Assembly: GCA_016209155.1 (NCBI GenBank)
Contig: JACQWU010000118.1
Coordinates: 1-11,399 of the forward strand
Source: Candidatus Desantisiibacteriota bacterium
GTDB taxonomy: Bacteria; JACRDZ01
Direction of reading: 5' to 3'
DNA: 11,399 bases
Part shown: positions 1 to 7,316 of the stretch, one piece after another
Layout: each line of letters starts with the position of its first letter
Position numbering within the stretch: the first letter of the stretch is position 1
Notes under the pieces: model-generated
Told to the model about the DNA's origin: nothing
Seen by the model: the letters and a program-made list of their open reading frames with translations, nothing else
Database searches by the model: none
Program-made: the position numbers and the translations under genes

Positions 1-2
1 AG

Positions 3-902
3 CTCGTTAATAGTATTCCCGGACTTGAGAATGCGGAAAGAATAAGGCCGGGCTATGCAATTGAATATGATTTTTGTCCGCCGTATCAGATTAAAGCGAC
101 TTTAGAAACAAAAAAAATTGAAGGTTTATATTTTGCGGGACAGATAAACGGTACTTCAGGTTATGAAGAAGCCGCAGGACAGGGTTTGGTAGCAGGCGCA
201 AATGCTGCTTTAAAAATACAGAAAAAAGAGCCTTTTGTTTTAAATCGCGCGGAAGCATATATCGGAGTTTTGATTGATGACCTCATAACAAAAGGTACAC
301 AGGAACCTTACAGAATGTTCACATCCCGCGCTGAATACAGACTTATTCTGCGTCAGGATAATGCTGATTTAAGATTAATGCAAAAAGGCTTTGAACTTGG
401 GCTTGTCCCAAAAGATACATATAAACATATGCTGGATAAAAAAAATAAGATTGATGATGAAAAAAAAAGGCTGCGAAATGTATTTATATATCCTGTAACT
501 TCCAATCAGGAGTTTTTGAAAAAACACGGATATCCGGAAATAAAAGAAAAACATGATCTTTTAAATATACTTAGAAGGCCGAATATAACTTATAATGATC
601 TCGGCGATATAGATGAAGAAAGTAAAAAAACATCCAAAGAAATAAAAGAACAGGTAGAAATTGAAGTTAAATACGAAGGATATATTGAAAGACAAAAAAG
701 ACAAATTGAAGAGTTTGAAAAATTAGAATCATGGAGAATACCTGCGTCTTTAGATTATAAAGATATTCAGGGTATTCCGGCTGAATGCAGGCAGAAACTT
801 GATACGATTAAACCTGCAAATCTGGGGCAGGCTTCCCGTGTGTCAGGAGTAAGCCCGGCTGATATTGCCGTACTTATGATATACTTAAAAAGACATAATT
901 AA
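3..902 (+). CDS. mnmG: tRNA uridine-5-carboxymethylaminomethyl modification enzyme MnmG, C-terminal part (5' truncated by window)
   Basis: This is the last 299 codons of MnmG (GidA); the frame is open from base 3, so the start lies left of the window. MnmG is an FAD protein that works with the GTPase MnmE to modify uridine 34 of certain tRNAs at carbon 5. The family signatures seen are the FAD-domain motif GQINGTSGYEEAAGQG near codons 47-62, followed by TSRAEYRLILRQDNADLRL. The C-terminal helical tail has the typical QASRVSGVSPADIAVLM, used for MnmE and tRNA contact. A full MnmG is about 620 residues, so roughly half is present. An internal TTG at 186 is not a start, because conserved sequence continues upstream. 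The stop at 900-902 is followed 10 bases later by ribD, so the genes may be co-transcribed. Identification is near certain. Confidence 0.97.
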   Translation, partial: LVNSIPGLENAERIRPGYAIEYDFCPPYQIKATLETKKIEGLYFAGQINGTSGYEEAAGQGLVAGANAALKIQKKEPFVLNRAEAYIGVLIDDLITKGTQEPYRMFTSRAEYRLILRQDNADLRLMQKGFELGLVPKDTYKHMLDKKNKIDDEKKRLRNVFIYPVTSNQEFLKKHGYPEIKEKHDLLNILRRPNITYNDLGDIDEESKKTSKEIKEQVEIEVKYEGYIERQKRQIEEFEKLESWRIPASLDYKDIQGIPAECRQKLDTIKPANLGQASRVSGVSPADIAVLMIYLKRHN

Positions 903-909
903 AAGAGGG
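903..909 (+). promoter_or_regulatory. Shine-Dalgarno site of ribD
   Basis: The purine run AAGAGGG lies directly after the mnmG stop and 3 bases before the ribD ATG at 913. It fixes the ribD start and implies read-through from mnmG, since the 10-base gap leaves no room for a promoter. Confidence 0.6.
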
Positions 910-912
910 AAA

Positions 913-2001
913 ATGAATAATAAACATTATATGCAATTAGCGTTAAAACTGGCGGAAAAAGGGATAGGAAATGTAAGCCCTAATCCTCCTGTGGGTGCGT
1001 TAATTGTAATAAATAATAAGATTATAGGAAAAGGATACCATGAAAAATATGGTTCTTTTCATGCGGAGATTAATGCTCTTTCAAATGTAAAAAATTCTGC
1101 GGGTTCGACCCTTTTTGTAACTCTTGAACCCTGCTGTCATTATGGAAAAACACCGCCATGCACCGAAGCTATTTTAAAATCCGGAATAAAAAAAGTAGTA
1201 ATCGGGATGAAAGACCCTAATCCGCTGGTTGCAGGAAAAGGGATAAATATTTTAAAAAAGCATGGGATTAGTGTTGATGTTGAAAATCTTAATGGCAAAA
1301 TAGATATATTTTATGAATATTTTAAAAAATTTATAACATCAGGGATGCCGTTTATAACATTAAAGATGGCAATGACACTTGATGGAAAAATTGCAACGGT
1401 ATCAGGTGATTCCAAATGGATTTCAAGTGAAAAGTCCCGTTATCTGGTACATCAATTACGCAAAAGGAGTGATGCGATTCTTGTGGGATCGAATACTGTA
1501 ATACATGATGATCCAAAGCTTACTCCGTATCTGATCAAAAATAATACATTTATGCCCCTGCGAATAATTCTTGATCCCAACTCAAGGGCACCTTTAACCG
1601 GCAACGTATTTAAAGATGGTAATCCAACACTTTTAGTAATAGATAAAAAAGTATCAATAGATAAAAAGAAAATATTGAATCTGCCAAATGTTGAAATTTT
1701 ACCGATATCTGTTTTTAATAATAAATTTGATTTGCATGAATTATTATATAAACTCGGCAAGAAAGGAATAACAAGCATTTTTGTTGAAGGAGGATCCTCT
1801 ACAAGCGGTGCTTTTTTTGAAAAAAAACTGGTGGATAAAGTCATATTTTTTATAGCTCCAAAAATTTTTGGAGGAAAAAACGCGCCAACCCCTGTTGGAG
1901 GAATTGGTGTACAAAAAGCAAAAGATGCAATAAAACTTGATAAAATATGTATAAAAAAAATTGATTCTGATATAATGATAACAGGTTATCCTGTGTATTA
2001 A
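913..2001 (+). CDS. ribD: Bifunctional diaminohydroxyphosphoribosylaminopyrimidine deaminase / 5-amino-6-(5-phosphoribosylamino)uracil reductase
   Basis: RibD carries out the second and third steps of riboflavin synthesis in the cytoplasm: deamination of the GTP cyclohydrolase II product, then NADPH-dependent reduction of the ribosyl side chain. The 362-residue length is normal. The N-terminal deaminase domain (about 1-145) has the zinc site: His50 in FHAEINAL, with Glu52 as proton shuttle, and Cys74 and Cys83 in LEPCCHYGKTPPC. The C-terminal reductase domain (about 146-362) has LKMAMTLDGKIA, SDAILVGSNTV..DDPKLT and the VEGGSSTSGAFF loop. Both halves look intact. It starts 10 bases after mnmG and ends 13 bases before ribE, which points to one transcript. 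No FMN riboswitch was seen upstream. Confidence 0.97.
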   Translation: MNNKHYMQLALKLAEKGIGNVSPNPPVGALIVINNKIIGKGYHEKYGSFHAEINALSNVKNSAGSTLFVTLEPCCHYGKTPPCTEAILKSGIKKVVIGMKDPNPLVAGKGINILKKHGISVDVENLNGKIDIFYEYFKKFITSGMPFITLKMAMTLDGKIATVSGDSKWISSEKSRYLVHQLRKRSDAILVGSNTVIHDDPKLTPYLIKNNTFMPLRIILDPNSRAPLTGNVFKDGNPTLLVIDKKVSIDKKKILNLPNVEILPISVFNNKFDLHELLYKLGKKGITSIFVEGGSSTSGAFFEKKLVDKVIFFIAPKIFGGKNAPTPVGGIGVQKAKDAIKLDKICIKKIDSDIMITGYPVY

Positions 2002-2011
2002 GAAGGAGAGA
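2002..2011 (+). promoter_or_regulatory. Strong Shine-Dalgarno site of ribE
   Basis: AGAAGGAGAG directly follows the ribD stop and sits a few bases before the ribE ATG at 2015. It is the strongest SD match in the riboflavin cluster. Confidence 0.7.
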
Positions 2012-2014
2012 ATC

Positions 2015-2653
2015 ATGTTTACAGGTATTATTGAAGAAGTGGGAAAGATAAAAAAAATTGAATATGACGGTGAAGGCCGAAAATTAATAGTAGAAGCGCA
2101 TAAAATAATGTCTGATATAAAACAAGGTGAGAGCATTGCGCTTGATGGAGTATGCCTTACTGTTGAATCATGGGGCAAAGATTTTTTTGTTGTATATGTC
2201 ATGCCGGAAACAATGAAAAAAACAGGCTTTCTTAATCTCAAGGTCGGACAATTAATAAATCTCGAAAAAGCGCTTCCGCTAAATGGCAGACTTGGGGGAC
2301 ATTTTGTTCAGGGACATGTTGATACAACAGGGACTATCACTCAGATTATCCCTGACAGTAAAGCTAAAATTATAAAAATATCTATTCCTTTTGAATGGAA
2401 CAAATACCTTGTCCCAAAGGGTTCAATAAGTATTAACGGTATAAGTCTTACAATAATAGAAGCAGAGAAAGATTTTTTCACCGTTTCTATTATTCCTCAT
2501 ACACAGAATATTACCAATATTGGAAACAAAAAAATTCATGATACAGTAAATATAGAATTTGATATTTTAGCTAAACATATAGTAAAATTAGTTACTCCAA
2601 TGGTTTCTTCCGGACTGACACTGGATAAAATAAAAGAAATGGGGATAAGATAA
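2015..2653 (+). CDS. ribE: Riboflavin synthase, alpha subunit type
   Basis: Riboflavin synthase dismutates two molecules of 6,7-dimethyl-8-ribityllumazine to riboflavin and the pyrimidinedione that is recycled. It is usually a homotrimer in the cytoplasm. At 212 residues it has the normal length and the two tandem lumazine-binding repeats. Repeat one starts with the canonical MFTGIIEEVG and contains SIALDGVCLTV and GGHFVQGHVDTTG (residues 94-106). Repeat two contains GSISINGISLTI (136-147) and IIPHTQNITNIG. The start is supported by an AGAAGGAGAG site 3-12 bases upstream. The symbol follows the ribDE-BA-H naming; the same enzyme is called ribC in E. coli. The next gene, ribBA, follows only after a repeat-bearing 210-base gap. 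Confidence 0.96.
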   Translation: MFTGIIEEVGKIKKIEYDGEGRKLIVEAHKIMSDIKQGESIALDGVCLTVESWGKDFFVVYVMPETMKKTGFLNLKVGQLINLEKALPLNGRLGGHFVQGHVDTTGTITQIIPDSKAKIIKISIPFEWNKYLVPKGSISINGISLTIIEAEKDFFTVSIIPHTQNITNIGNKKIHDTVNIEFDILAKHIVKLVTPMVSSGLTLDKIKEMGIR

Positions 2654-2680
2654 TATATACAACAAATTTATTGGAATATT

Positions 2681-2770
2681 TGTAGGGGCACCCCTTGCGG
2701 GTGCCCTAAATATAGGGACCATAAATAAACAATATAGCGAAGCAGGGCAGGTGCAAGACCTGCCCCTACA
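2681..2770. repeat. Inverted pair of REP-like hairpins (BIME-like) between ribE and ribBA
   Basis: The element is bounded by exact 10-base inverted repeats, TGTAGGGGCA at 2681-2690 and TGCCCCTACA at 2761-2770. Each end is itself a hairpin headed by GTAG. The left unit has GTAG at 2682-2685, stem GGGCACCC at 2686-2693, loop CTTGC at 2694-2698 and GGGTGCCC at 2699-2706. The right unit reads on the minus strand as GTAG (2766-2769), stem GGGCAGGT, loop CTTGC, ACCTGCCC, covering 2745-2765. Stems are perfect 8-mers and the loops are identical, while the stem sequences differ. A GTAG head plus a hairpin in inverted pairs is the known architecture of REP/BIME elements moved by RAYT transposases. It could also attenuate transcription or block mRNA decay between ribE and ribBA. 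Confidence 0.85.
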
Positions 2771-2805
2771 TTACCCATAAATTTGCTGATACCCAATAAG
2801 TTTAA

Positions 2806-2835
2806 TTTACAATATATAATAAAATATGATATAAA
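2806..2835 (+). promoter_or_regulatory. Possible sigma70 promoter of ribBA
   Basis: TTTACA at 2806-2811 and TATAAA at 2830-2835 are separated by 18 bases, about 28 bases before the ribBA ATG. The region is very AT-rich and also holds other TATAAT-like hexamers (2815-2820, 2836-2841), so the exact boxes are uncertain. A separate promoter is plausible because the hairpin pair separates ribBA from ribE. Confidence 0.35.
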
Positions 2836-2863
2836 TATAATTTCATTACAAAAGGATTAAAAA

Positions 2864-4066
2864 ATGCATTTTGATAAAATTGAAGACATTATTAAAGATA
2901 TAAAAAAAGGGAAAATGGTAATAGTTGTTGATGATGAGGATCGCGAAAATGAAGGGGATCTTGTCATGGCAGCGGAAAAAGTCACTCCGTCAGCAATAAA
3001 TTTTATGGCTAAATACGGCAGAGGACTTATATGTATGCCGCTTTTGAGTTCACGACTGGATGAACTAAAAATACCTTCAATGGTACCGGATAACTCCGAT
3101 CATCTGGAAACAGCTTTCACAGTATCAGTTGATGCTAAACCGGAAACATCTACGGGCATTTCCGCTCATGACCGTGCGGCAACAATTAAAAAAATTATTG
3201 ATCCTTATGCAACACCAGAAGGTTTCGCACGCCCCGGGCATATTTTTCCTCTGCGTGCCCGTGACGGAGGAGTGCTCACCCGTGCAGGGCATACTGAAAC
3301 TGCTGTGGATCTTGCCAGAATGGCAAATCTATATCCCGCAGGTATTATTTGTGAGATAATGAATGATGACGGGCATATGTCACGTCTTCCTGAATTGAAA
3401 AAATTTGCCGCAGAACATAAATTAAAAATTATTTCAATTAAAGAATTAATAGAATACAGACAGAAAAAAGAGTGTTTTATAAGACGTATTACAGAAACAG
3501 TCTTACCTACAGCATTCGGAGATTTTAATCTGGTTTTGTATGGAACGACAATAGATGATAAAAATCATATTGCTCTTATTAAAGGGAAAATAGAAAAAGG
3601 GAAAAGTATCCTTGTGCGGGTACATTCGGAATGTCTTACCGGAGATACATTTGGTTCATTGCGCTGTGATTGCGGACAGCAGTTTAAACATTCAATGGAT
3701 TTGATAAACAGAGAAAAGTGCGGAGTTCTTCTTTATATGCGACAGGAAGGAAGAGGAATCGGTCTTGTGAATAAAATGAGAGCATACGCTTTGCAGGACA
3801 AAGGTATGGATACTGTTGAAGCAAATAAAGAACTTGGTTTTAAAGATGATTTAAGAGATTACGGAATAGGAGCACAGATACTGGCTGATCTCGGACTTTC
3901 GAAAATCAGACTTTTAACAAACAACCCCCGCAAAATAATCGGACTTGAGGGATACGGACTAAAAGTTGTTAAACGTGTCCCTATAGAAATCGCTCCTAAT
4001 AAAATGAATAAAAAATATTTAAACATAAAAAAAACAAAACTCGGACATATGATAGAAAATGTGTAG
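2864..4066 (+). CDS. ribBA: Bifunctional 3,4-dihydroxy-2-butanone-4-phosphate synthase / GTP cyclohydrolase II
   Basis: RibBA makes both starting units of riboflavin: DHBP from ribulose 5-phosphate, and the pyrimidine precursor from GTP. The 400-residue length is typical. The N-terminal DHBP synthase domain (about 1-200) has the acidic metal loop [10 protein letters not shown] (23-32), [15 protein letters not shown] (140-154) and [11 protein letters not shown] (164-174). The GTP cyclohydrolase II domain (about 205-400) has zinc ligands Cys257, Cys268 and Cys270 in [17 protein letters not shown], the RQEGRGIGL motif (293-301), [11 protein letters not shown] (330-340) and LLTNNPRK (350-357). 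All key residues expected for both activities appear present. An AAAGGA site at 2851-2856 supports the start. Lumazine synthase (ribH), often the next gene, is absent here; a mutase-like gene follows after 18 bases. Confidence 0.97.
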   Translation: MHFDKIEDIIKDIKKGKMVIVVDDEDRENEGDLVMAAEKVTPSAINFMAKYGRGLICMPLLSSRLDELKIPSMVPDNSDHLETAFTVSVDAKPETSTGISAHDRAATIKKIIDPYATPEGFARPGHIFPLRARDGGVLTRAGHTETAVDLARMANLYPAGIICEIMNDDGHMSRLPELKKFAAEHKLKIISIKELIEYRQKKECFIRRITETVLPTAFGDFNLVLYGTTIDDKNHIALIKGKIEKGKSILVRVHSECLTGDTFGSLRCDCGQQFKHSMDLINREKCGVLLYMRQEGRGIGLVNKMRAYALQDKGMDTVEANKELGFKDDLRDYGIGAQILADLGLSKIRLLTNNPRKIIGLEGYGLKVVKRVPIEIAPNKMNKKYLNIKKTKLGHMIENV

Positions 4067-4084
4067 AGTACAAAGGGAAAAATA

Positions 4085-4918
4085 ATGATCCAAACTGCTA
4101 TTATGTTTGATGTTGATAGTACACTAACCCCGCCCCGCCAGCCGATTACAAAGTCAATGGTGGAAATTTTAAAAAAACTTAAAGTCCCATTTCATGTTGT
4201 TGCAGGCAGTCATATTTCTCTTTTAAATGAACAATTCTTCAAACCGCTTTATGAATTTGGTTTCAGAGGACAATTCAGCGCTTTTATAAGTAACGGTGCC
4301 ATACATTATAAATGCGATTATTCAAATAGCATGTCTATTACACTTGTTTCCGAATTCAATATTAAAAAACATCTTGGTGATGCTGACTATGATTTTTTAT
4401 CAAAAGTACTCAAAAAAACTTTGGAACTCAAAAAATTTCAATTACCGCCGTCTATAAAAGTAATAGGAGAAAGAATTGCCGATAGAATATCCATGGTTAA
4501 CTTTTGTCCTATCGGCAGAATGGAAAAAGAAAATATCGATATCCAAATTAACAGAAAAAATTTTAGCGTGTTTGACTGCAATAATGGATATAGAAAAGAA
4601 CTTATGACTTATCTTAATCAGGAATTAGCTCTGCTTATAAATAAAAAAAATCTGGAAATAATGCTTGGCGGACAAACATCCTTCGATATTGGCATCCGTG
4701 ATCAGGATAAAACAAACTCAATAAGAACTTTATTGAAAGAAGGAGTTAAAAGATTAATTTTTATCGGTGATGCTTTATTTGAAGGCGGTAATGATTATGT
4801 CATTCGAAAATTCATTCAAAAATGGCCTTCTGATTCCGAATGTCCGGTTGAAGCAATTCAAACAAATTCATGGGAACATACAAAAGAAATACTTTATGAA
4901 AATAAATTTGTTTCTTAG
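4085..4918 (+). CDS. HAD-superfamily protein resembling eukaryotic-type phosphomannomutase
   Basis: The 277-residue protein matches the HAD-IIB family that includes eukaryotic PMM1/PMM2, which interconvert mannose 6-phosphate and mannose 1-phosphate. Motif I is FDVDSTLTPPRQPIT, with nucleophile Asp9 and acid/base Asp11; the usual DxDGT glycine is replaced by Ser12. A cap segment RISMVNFCPIGR (134-145) resembles the PMM substrate-phosphate site RNGMLNVSPIGR. LGGQTSFDIGIRDQDK (194-209) resembles the PMM IGGQISFDV..WDK, and FIGDALFEGGNDYVI (226-240) supplies the metal-binding motif IV. PMM is about 250 residues, so the length fits. An AAGGGAAA site precedes the ATG. It lies 18 bases after ribBA and before another sugar-phosphate mutase. 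Alternatives are a sugar-phosphate phosphatase or, less likely, the riboflavin-pathway phosphatase. Family is confident; substrate is inferred. Confidence 0.8.
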   Translation: MIQTAIMFDVDSTLTPPRQPITKSMVEILKKLKVPFHVVAGSHISLLNEQFFKPLYEFGFRGQFSAFISNGAIHYKCDYSNSMSITLVSEFNIKKHLGDADYDFLSKVLKKTLELKKFQLPPSIKVIGERIADRISMVNFCPIGRMEKENIDIQINRKNFSVFDCNNGYRKELMTYLNQELALLINKKNLEIMLGGQTSFDIGIRDQDKTNSIRTLLKEGVKRLIFIGDALFEGGNDYVIRKFIQKWPSDSECPVEAIQTNSWEHTKEILYENKFVS

Positions 4919-4927
4919 GTGATAACA

Positions 4928-5004
4928 AGCAATGAGTGATGAGCAATTAGCAATGAGTGATGAGTGGTTTTTAACTCATTGCCCATTGCCAGGTACTCAT
5001 TGCT
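4928..5004. repeat. Cluster of direct and inverted AGCAATGAGT repeats
   Basis: A 16-base direct repeat, AGCAATGAGTGATGAG, occurs at 4928-4943 and 4949-4964. Inverted copies of its first part follow: ACTCATTGC at 4974-4982 and ACTCATTGCT at 4995-5004. The copies can nest as an outer stem (4928-4937 with 4995-5004) and an inner stem (4950-4958 with 4974-4982). It fills the gap between the two mutase genes. It may be a slippage-derived or dispersed short repeat; the fold could also affect transcript stability. Confidence 0.75.
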
Positions 5005-5024
5005 TCTTTTCATAACGGAGCCAC

Positions 5025-6965
5025 ATGAACTCAAAAGAAATTAAAATTAATCCATATGATGATAAATGGCAGAAAATTGAACTGACCGATTCGTTAATTG
5101 ATGCATATTCCCTTGCAAACTGGGCAAAAAACTTTTCCTTGATGACAGCCGGTTACCGTGATCAACTGGATCCGAAAGATGCGAATAATCCTGAAGTCGC
5201 ATTCAATTCTCTTACAATTGCCATAATGGGAGAAGCAAAAGCACGCGTTTTCAAGCAAAAACTTGCAGGAAACACACAAGCTCATGTGCATATTGGAGGA
5301 GAAACACGTCCCCATACGCAAGAATTTATAAGCATTTTATCCAGAATATACTCCGCACATAATATAAAAGTCCATCTGCGGGAACGGGTTAAAACAACTC
5401 CTATCTGGTATTCATCTTTCGGTGTTTTTTATAATGGGTTTGAAAGCGGTGAAAATCTCACAGCAAGCCATTCCCCGTTTTTTAAGGGCGGGTGGAAGCC
5501 TATGGATTCAATGGGGAAACAGCTTCTTGCTGAAGAAAAAGAAATTATCGCTGAAGTTCAAAATATCATCAAAAATAAGGATACAATCACTCTTGCCCCA
5601 TGGTCGCCAAATGAAAATATTTTAAATGATTTTGAGATTGACGAACCATATGTAGAGTACCAAAAATCCATTATTTTAGAAAAATCACAGGATGATATAA
5701 AGCAGGCAATAAAAAAAGGTTTCCGTTTCTCAATCTGTACATCCGGCGGTTCAATGAAAGCAACTACGGAACGATTATTTAATTTATTCGGAATAACAGA
5801 CGGGAAGCAGTATTTTTATGATGAAGAAGACTCCGAGTATCATCAAATCGGGAAGAAAGACGGTCCGGATCCAAGCAAACCGCAGGTTTATAAAAATATC
5901 GGAGCGCAGGAAATTATTCATAGTAATAAAGCAAACATTGTTTTAATCTGGGACCCTGACGGTGATAGACTAAATATTGTAACATCCGCATCCGCTGATA
6001 AAGCAAAATATTATAGTGAACTCGGGCTTGAAGTTGAAATATTACACAATAGCGATAAATGCATAGTGTATTTTACTCCAAATCAAATTTATTTAATGCT
6101 TACTTCATATAGAATTGATGTATTAAAAGCAACTAATCTCCTTAATACGTATGATTGGTTCGTTACAATTTCAATTTCCACTTCACGCTCAATTGAAGAA
6201 ATAGCCTTAGCAAATAATATCCCGGTTACTCATGTTCGTGTTGGATTTAAATATATGGGGACATTTGCAGAATGGATCGAAGCAAGATCCGATACCGCGG
6301 AATACTATACCTCCCCTACAGGTGAAAAAATAATACTCGGAAAAAACCCGAGAGCGCTGATTATGTGCGAAGAATCCGGAGGCGCGGTATTTGGCGGCAA
6401 AGATCTTTTAGAAAATAAATCCGGAACAAAAGGATTAATCTCTCTGCGTGAAAAAGATGGAATGCAATTGGGATTATTAACCCTTTCACTGGCAGCTTTT
6501 TTACATAATAATAATAATCAATCATTCGCTGATTATTATTGCAGTTTAATTAAAAAATACAATATTAAATATAAATATTTTAACAGATGTGATGTCCGTT
6601 TATACGATGAAAGCCTAACCGGCAATGATTTACAAAAAGCCAAATCAGCAGGAATTCAAAAACGTGATAAAACCATGGAATACTTTATGAGCCTTGCAAA
6701 ACGAGCTAATACAGGAGAATCTCTTGAAAATATTTGTAATGAAATTAATGCTATAATATTAAAATGTGATAAATTTTTACCAGCGATAAAACTTATTAAT
6801 CTTGCAGGGGAAGGAATCTTGGATGGTATTTTACTAGAATTCCAAACTTTTTGGTGCCTTATACGTGCATCTGGCACAGATGCCCTTCTTCGATATTATT
6901 TAGAAGGACAGAATAAAGAAGAAATTGAGGTTTACCAAAAGATATTGATTAGTTTAAAGATTTAA
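5025..6965 (+). CDS. Alpha-D-phosphohexomutase superfamily protein (phosphoglucomutase/phosphomannomutase-like)
   Basis: This 646-residue protein has the four hallmark loops of the alpha-D-phosphohexomutase superfamily, which moves a phosphate between C1 and C6 of hexoses via a phosphoserine. The active-site loop is TASHSP (146-151; TASHNP in most members), with Ser148 the expected phosphoserine. The metal loop is DPDGDR (310-315). The sugar-binding loop is CEESGG (448-453), with GFKYMG (407-412) before it. The phosphate-binding loop is RASGTDALLRYY (614-625). An N-terminal TAGYRD (41-46) matches the usual GT-GxRG region. It is about 100 or more residues longer than common bacterial members, with extra sequence around 165-300. 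CGGAG at 5016-5020 sets the start. Its neighbour 4085-4918 is a HAD-type mutase. The exact substrate cannot be read from sequence. Confidence 0.9.
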   Translation: MNSKEIKINPYDDKWQKIELTDSLIDAYSLANWAKNFSLMTAGYRDQLDPKDANNPEVAFNSLTIAIMGEAKARVFKQKLAGNTQAHVHIGGETRPHTQEFISILSRIYSAHNIKVHLRERVKTTPIWYSSFGVFYNGFESGENLTASHSPFFKGGWKPMDSMGKQLLAEEKEIIAEVQNIIKNKDTITLAPWSPNENILNDFEIDEPYVEYQKSIILEKSQDDIKQAIKKGFRFSICTSGGSMKATTERLFNLFGITDGKQYFYDEEDSEYHQIGKKDGPDPSKPQVYKNIGAQEIIHSNKANIVLIWDPDGDRLNIVTSASADKAKYYSELGLEVEILHNSDKCIVYFTPNQIYLMLTSYRIDVLKATNLLNTYDWFVTISISTSRSIEEIALANNIPVTHVRVGFKYMGTFAEWIEARSDTAEYYTSPTGEKIILGKNPRALIMCEESGGAVFGGKDLLENKSGTKGLISLREKDGMQLGLLTLSLAAFLHNNNNQSFADYYCSLIKKYNIKYKYFNRCDVRLYDESLTGNDLQKAKSAGIQKRDKTMEYFMSLAKRANTGESLENICNEINAIILKCDKFLPAIKLINLAGEGILDGILLEFQTFWCLIRASGTDALLRYYLEGQNKEEIEVYQKILISLKI

Positions 6966-6970
6966 TAAAT

Positions 6971-6989
6971 TTATAAAATTATTTTATAA
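6971..6989. repeat. Perfect AT-only palindrome overlapping the ribosome-binding site of the next ORF
   Basis: TTATAAAAT at 6971-6979 is exactly mirrored by ATTTTATAA at 6981-6989 around one central T. The right arm runs into the AAAGG site (6988-6992) of the ORF at 6999. It may be an operator, a weak stem or chance in AT-rich DNA. Confidence 0.4.
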
Positions 6990-6998
6990 AGGCATCTT

Positions 6999-7316
6999 AT
7001 GAATTCCATTAATAATTTTGAAAAACAAATTGAAATAGGACAATTAATATTTAAACCAGATCGTTTTTTAAAAATAGATCATAATCTTAATATATCTGTT
7101 TATGGTATAAATTTGGCGATTTGGCCACTTCCTCAACCTATAAAAGAAACCTATAATAAATTTCGCAATGAATTATTAAAGTTCGACCCAGTCAATATGT
7201 ATGTTTATCCTTATAAACAAACACATGGTGATGAAATTAAATTAACTGCAGAAACAAAACCTTATATGCGAGATGGAGATAAATTTTATCATAGTGTTAA
7301 ATTAGAAGGGCAGTGA
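6999..7316 (+). CDS. Small protein of unknown function, possibly a truncated 2H-phosphoesterase (2'-5' RNA ligase-like)
   Basis: This 105-residue ORF starts at ATG with AAAGG 6-10 bases upstream. It has no signal peptide or membrane segment. The segment INLAIWPLPQPIKETYNKFRNELLKFDP followed by YVYPYKQTHG (around 67-76) recalls the first half of 2H phosphoesterases, where a strand, a helix and an HxT/S motif occur in this order. Only one such histidine is present and no second HxT motif follows, so if the match is real the protein is a truncated remnant. Its TGA overlaps a GTG that begins the broken epimerase (GTGA overlap), which points to a former translationally coupled pair. I do not recognise it with confidence. 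Confidence 0.5.
   Translation: MNSINNFEKQIEIGQLIFKPDRFLKIDHNLNISVYGINLAIWPLPQPIKETYNKFRNELLKFDPVNMYVYPYKQTHGDEIKLTAETKPYMRDGDKFYHSVKLEGQ

Noticed and set aside
186-902. TTG at 186 as the start of a 238-residue protein
   Set aside because: Conserved MnmG sequence continues upstream in frame to base 3, so the TTG is an internal Leu codon.
1744-2241. Minus-strand reading frame across ribD and ribE
   Set aside because: It overlaps two certain genes and its translation is low-complexity Phe/Ser/Ile-rich with no family features; it is a shadow.
2654-2863. FMN riboswitch before ribBA
   Set aside because: The gap is filled by the GTAG hairpin pair and AT-rich sequence; the conserved RFN segments were not seen.
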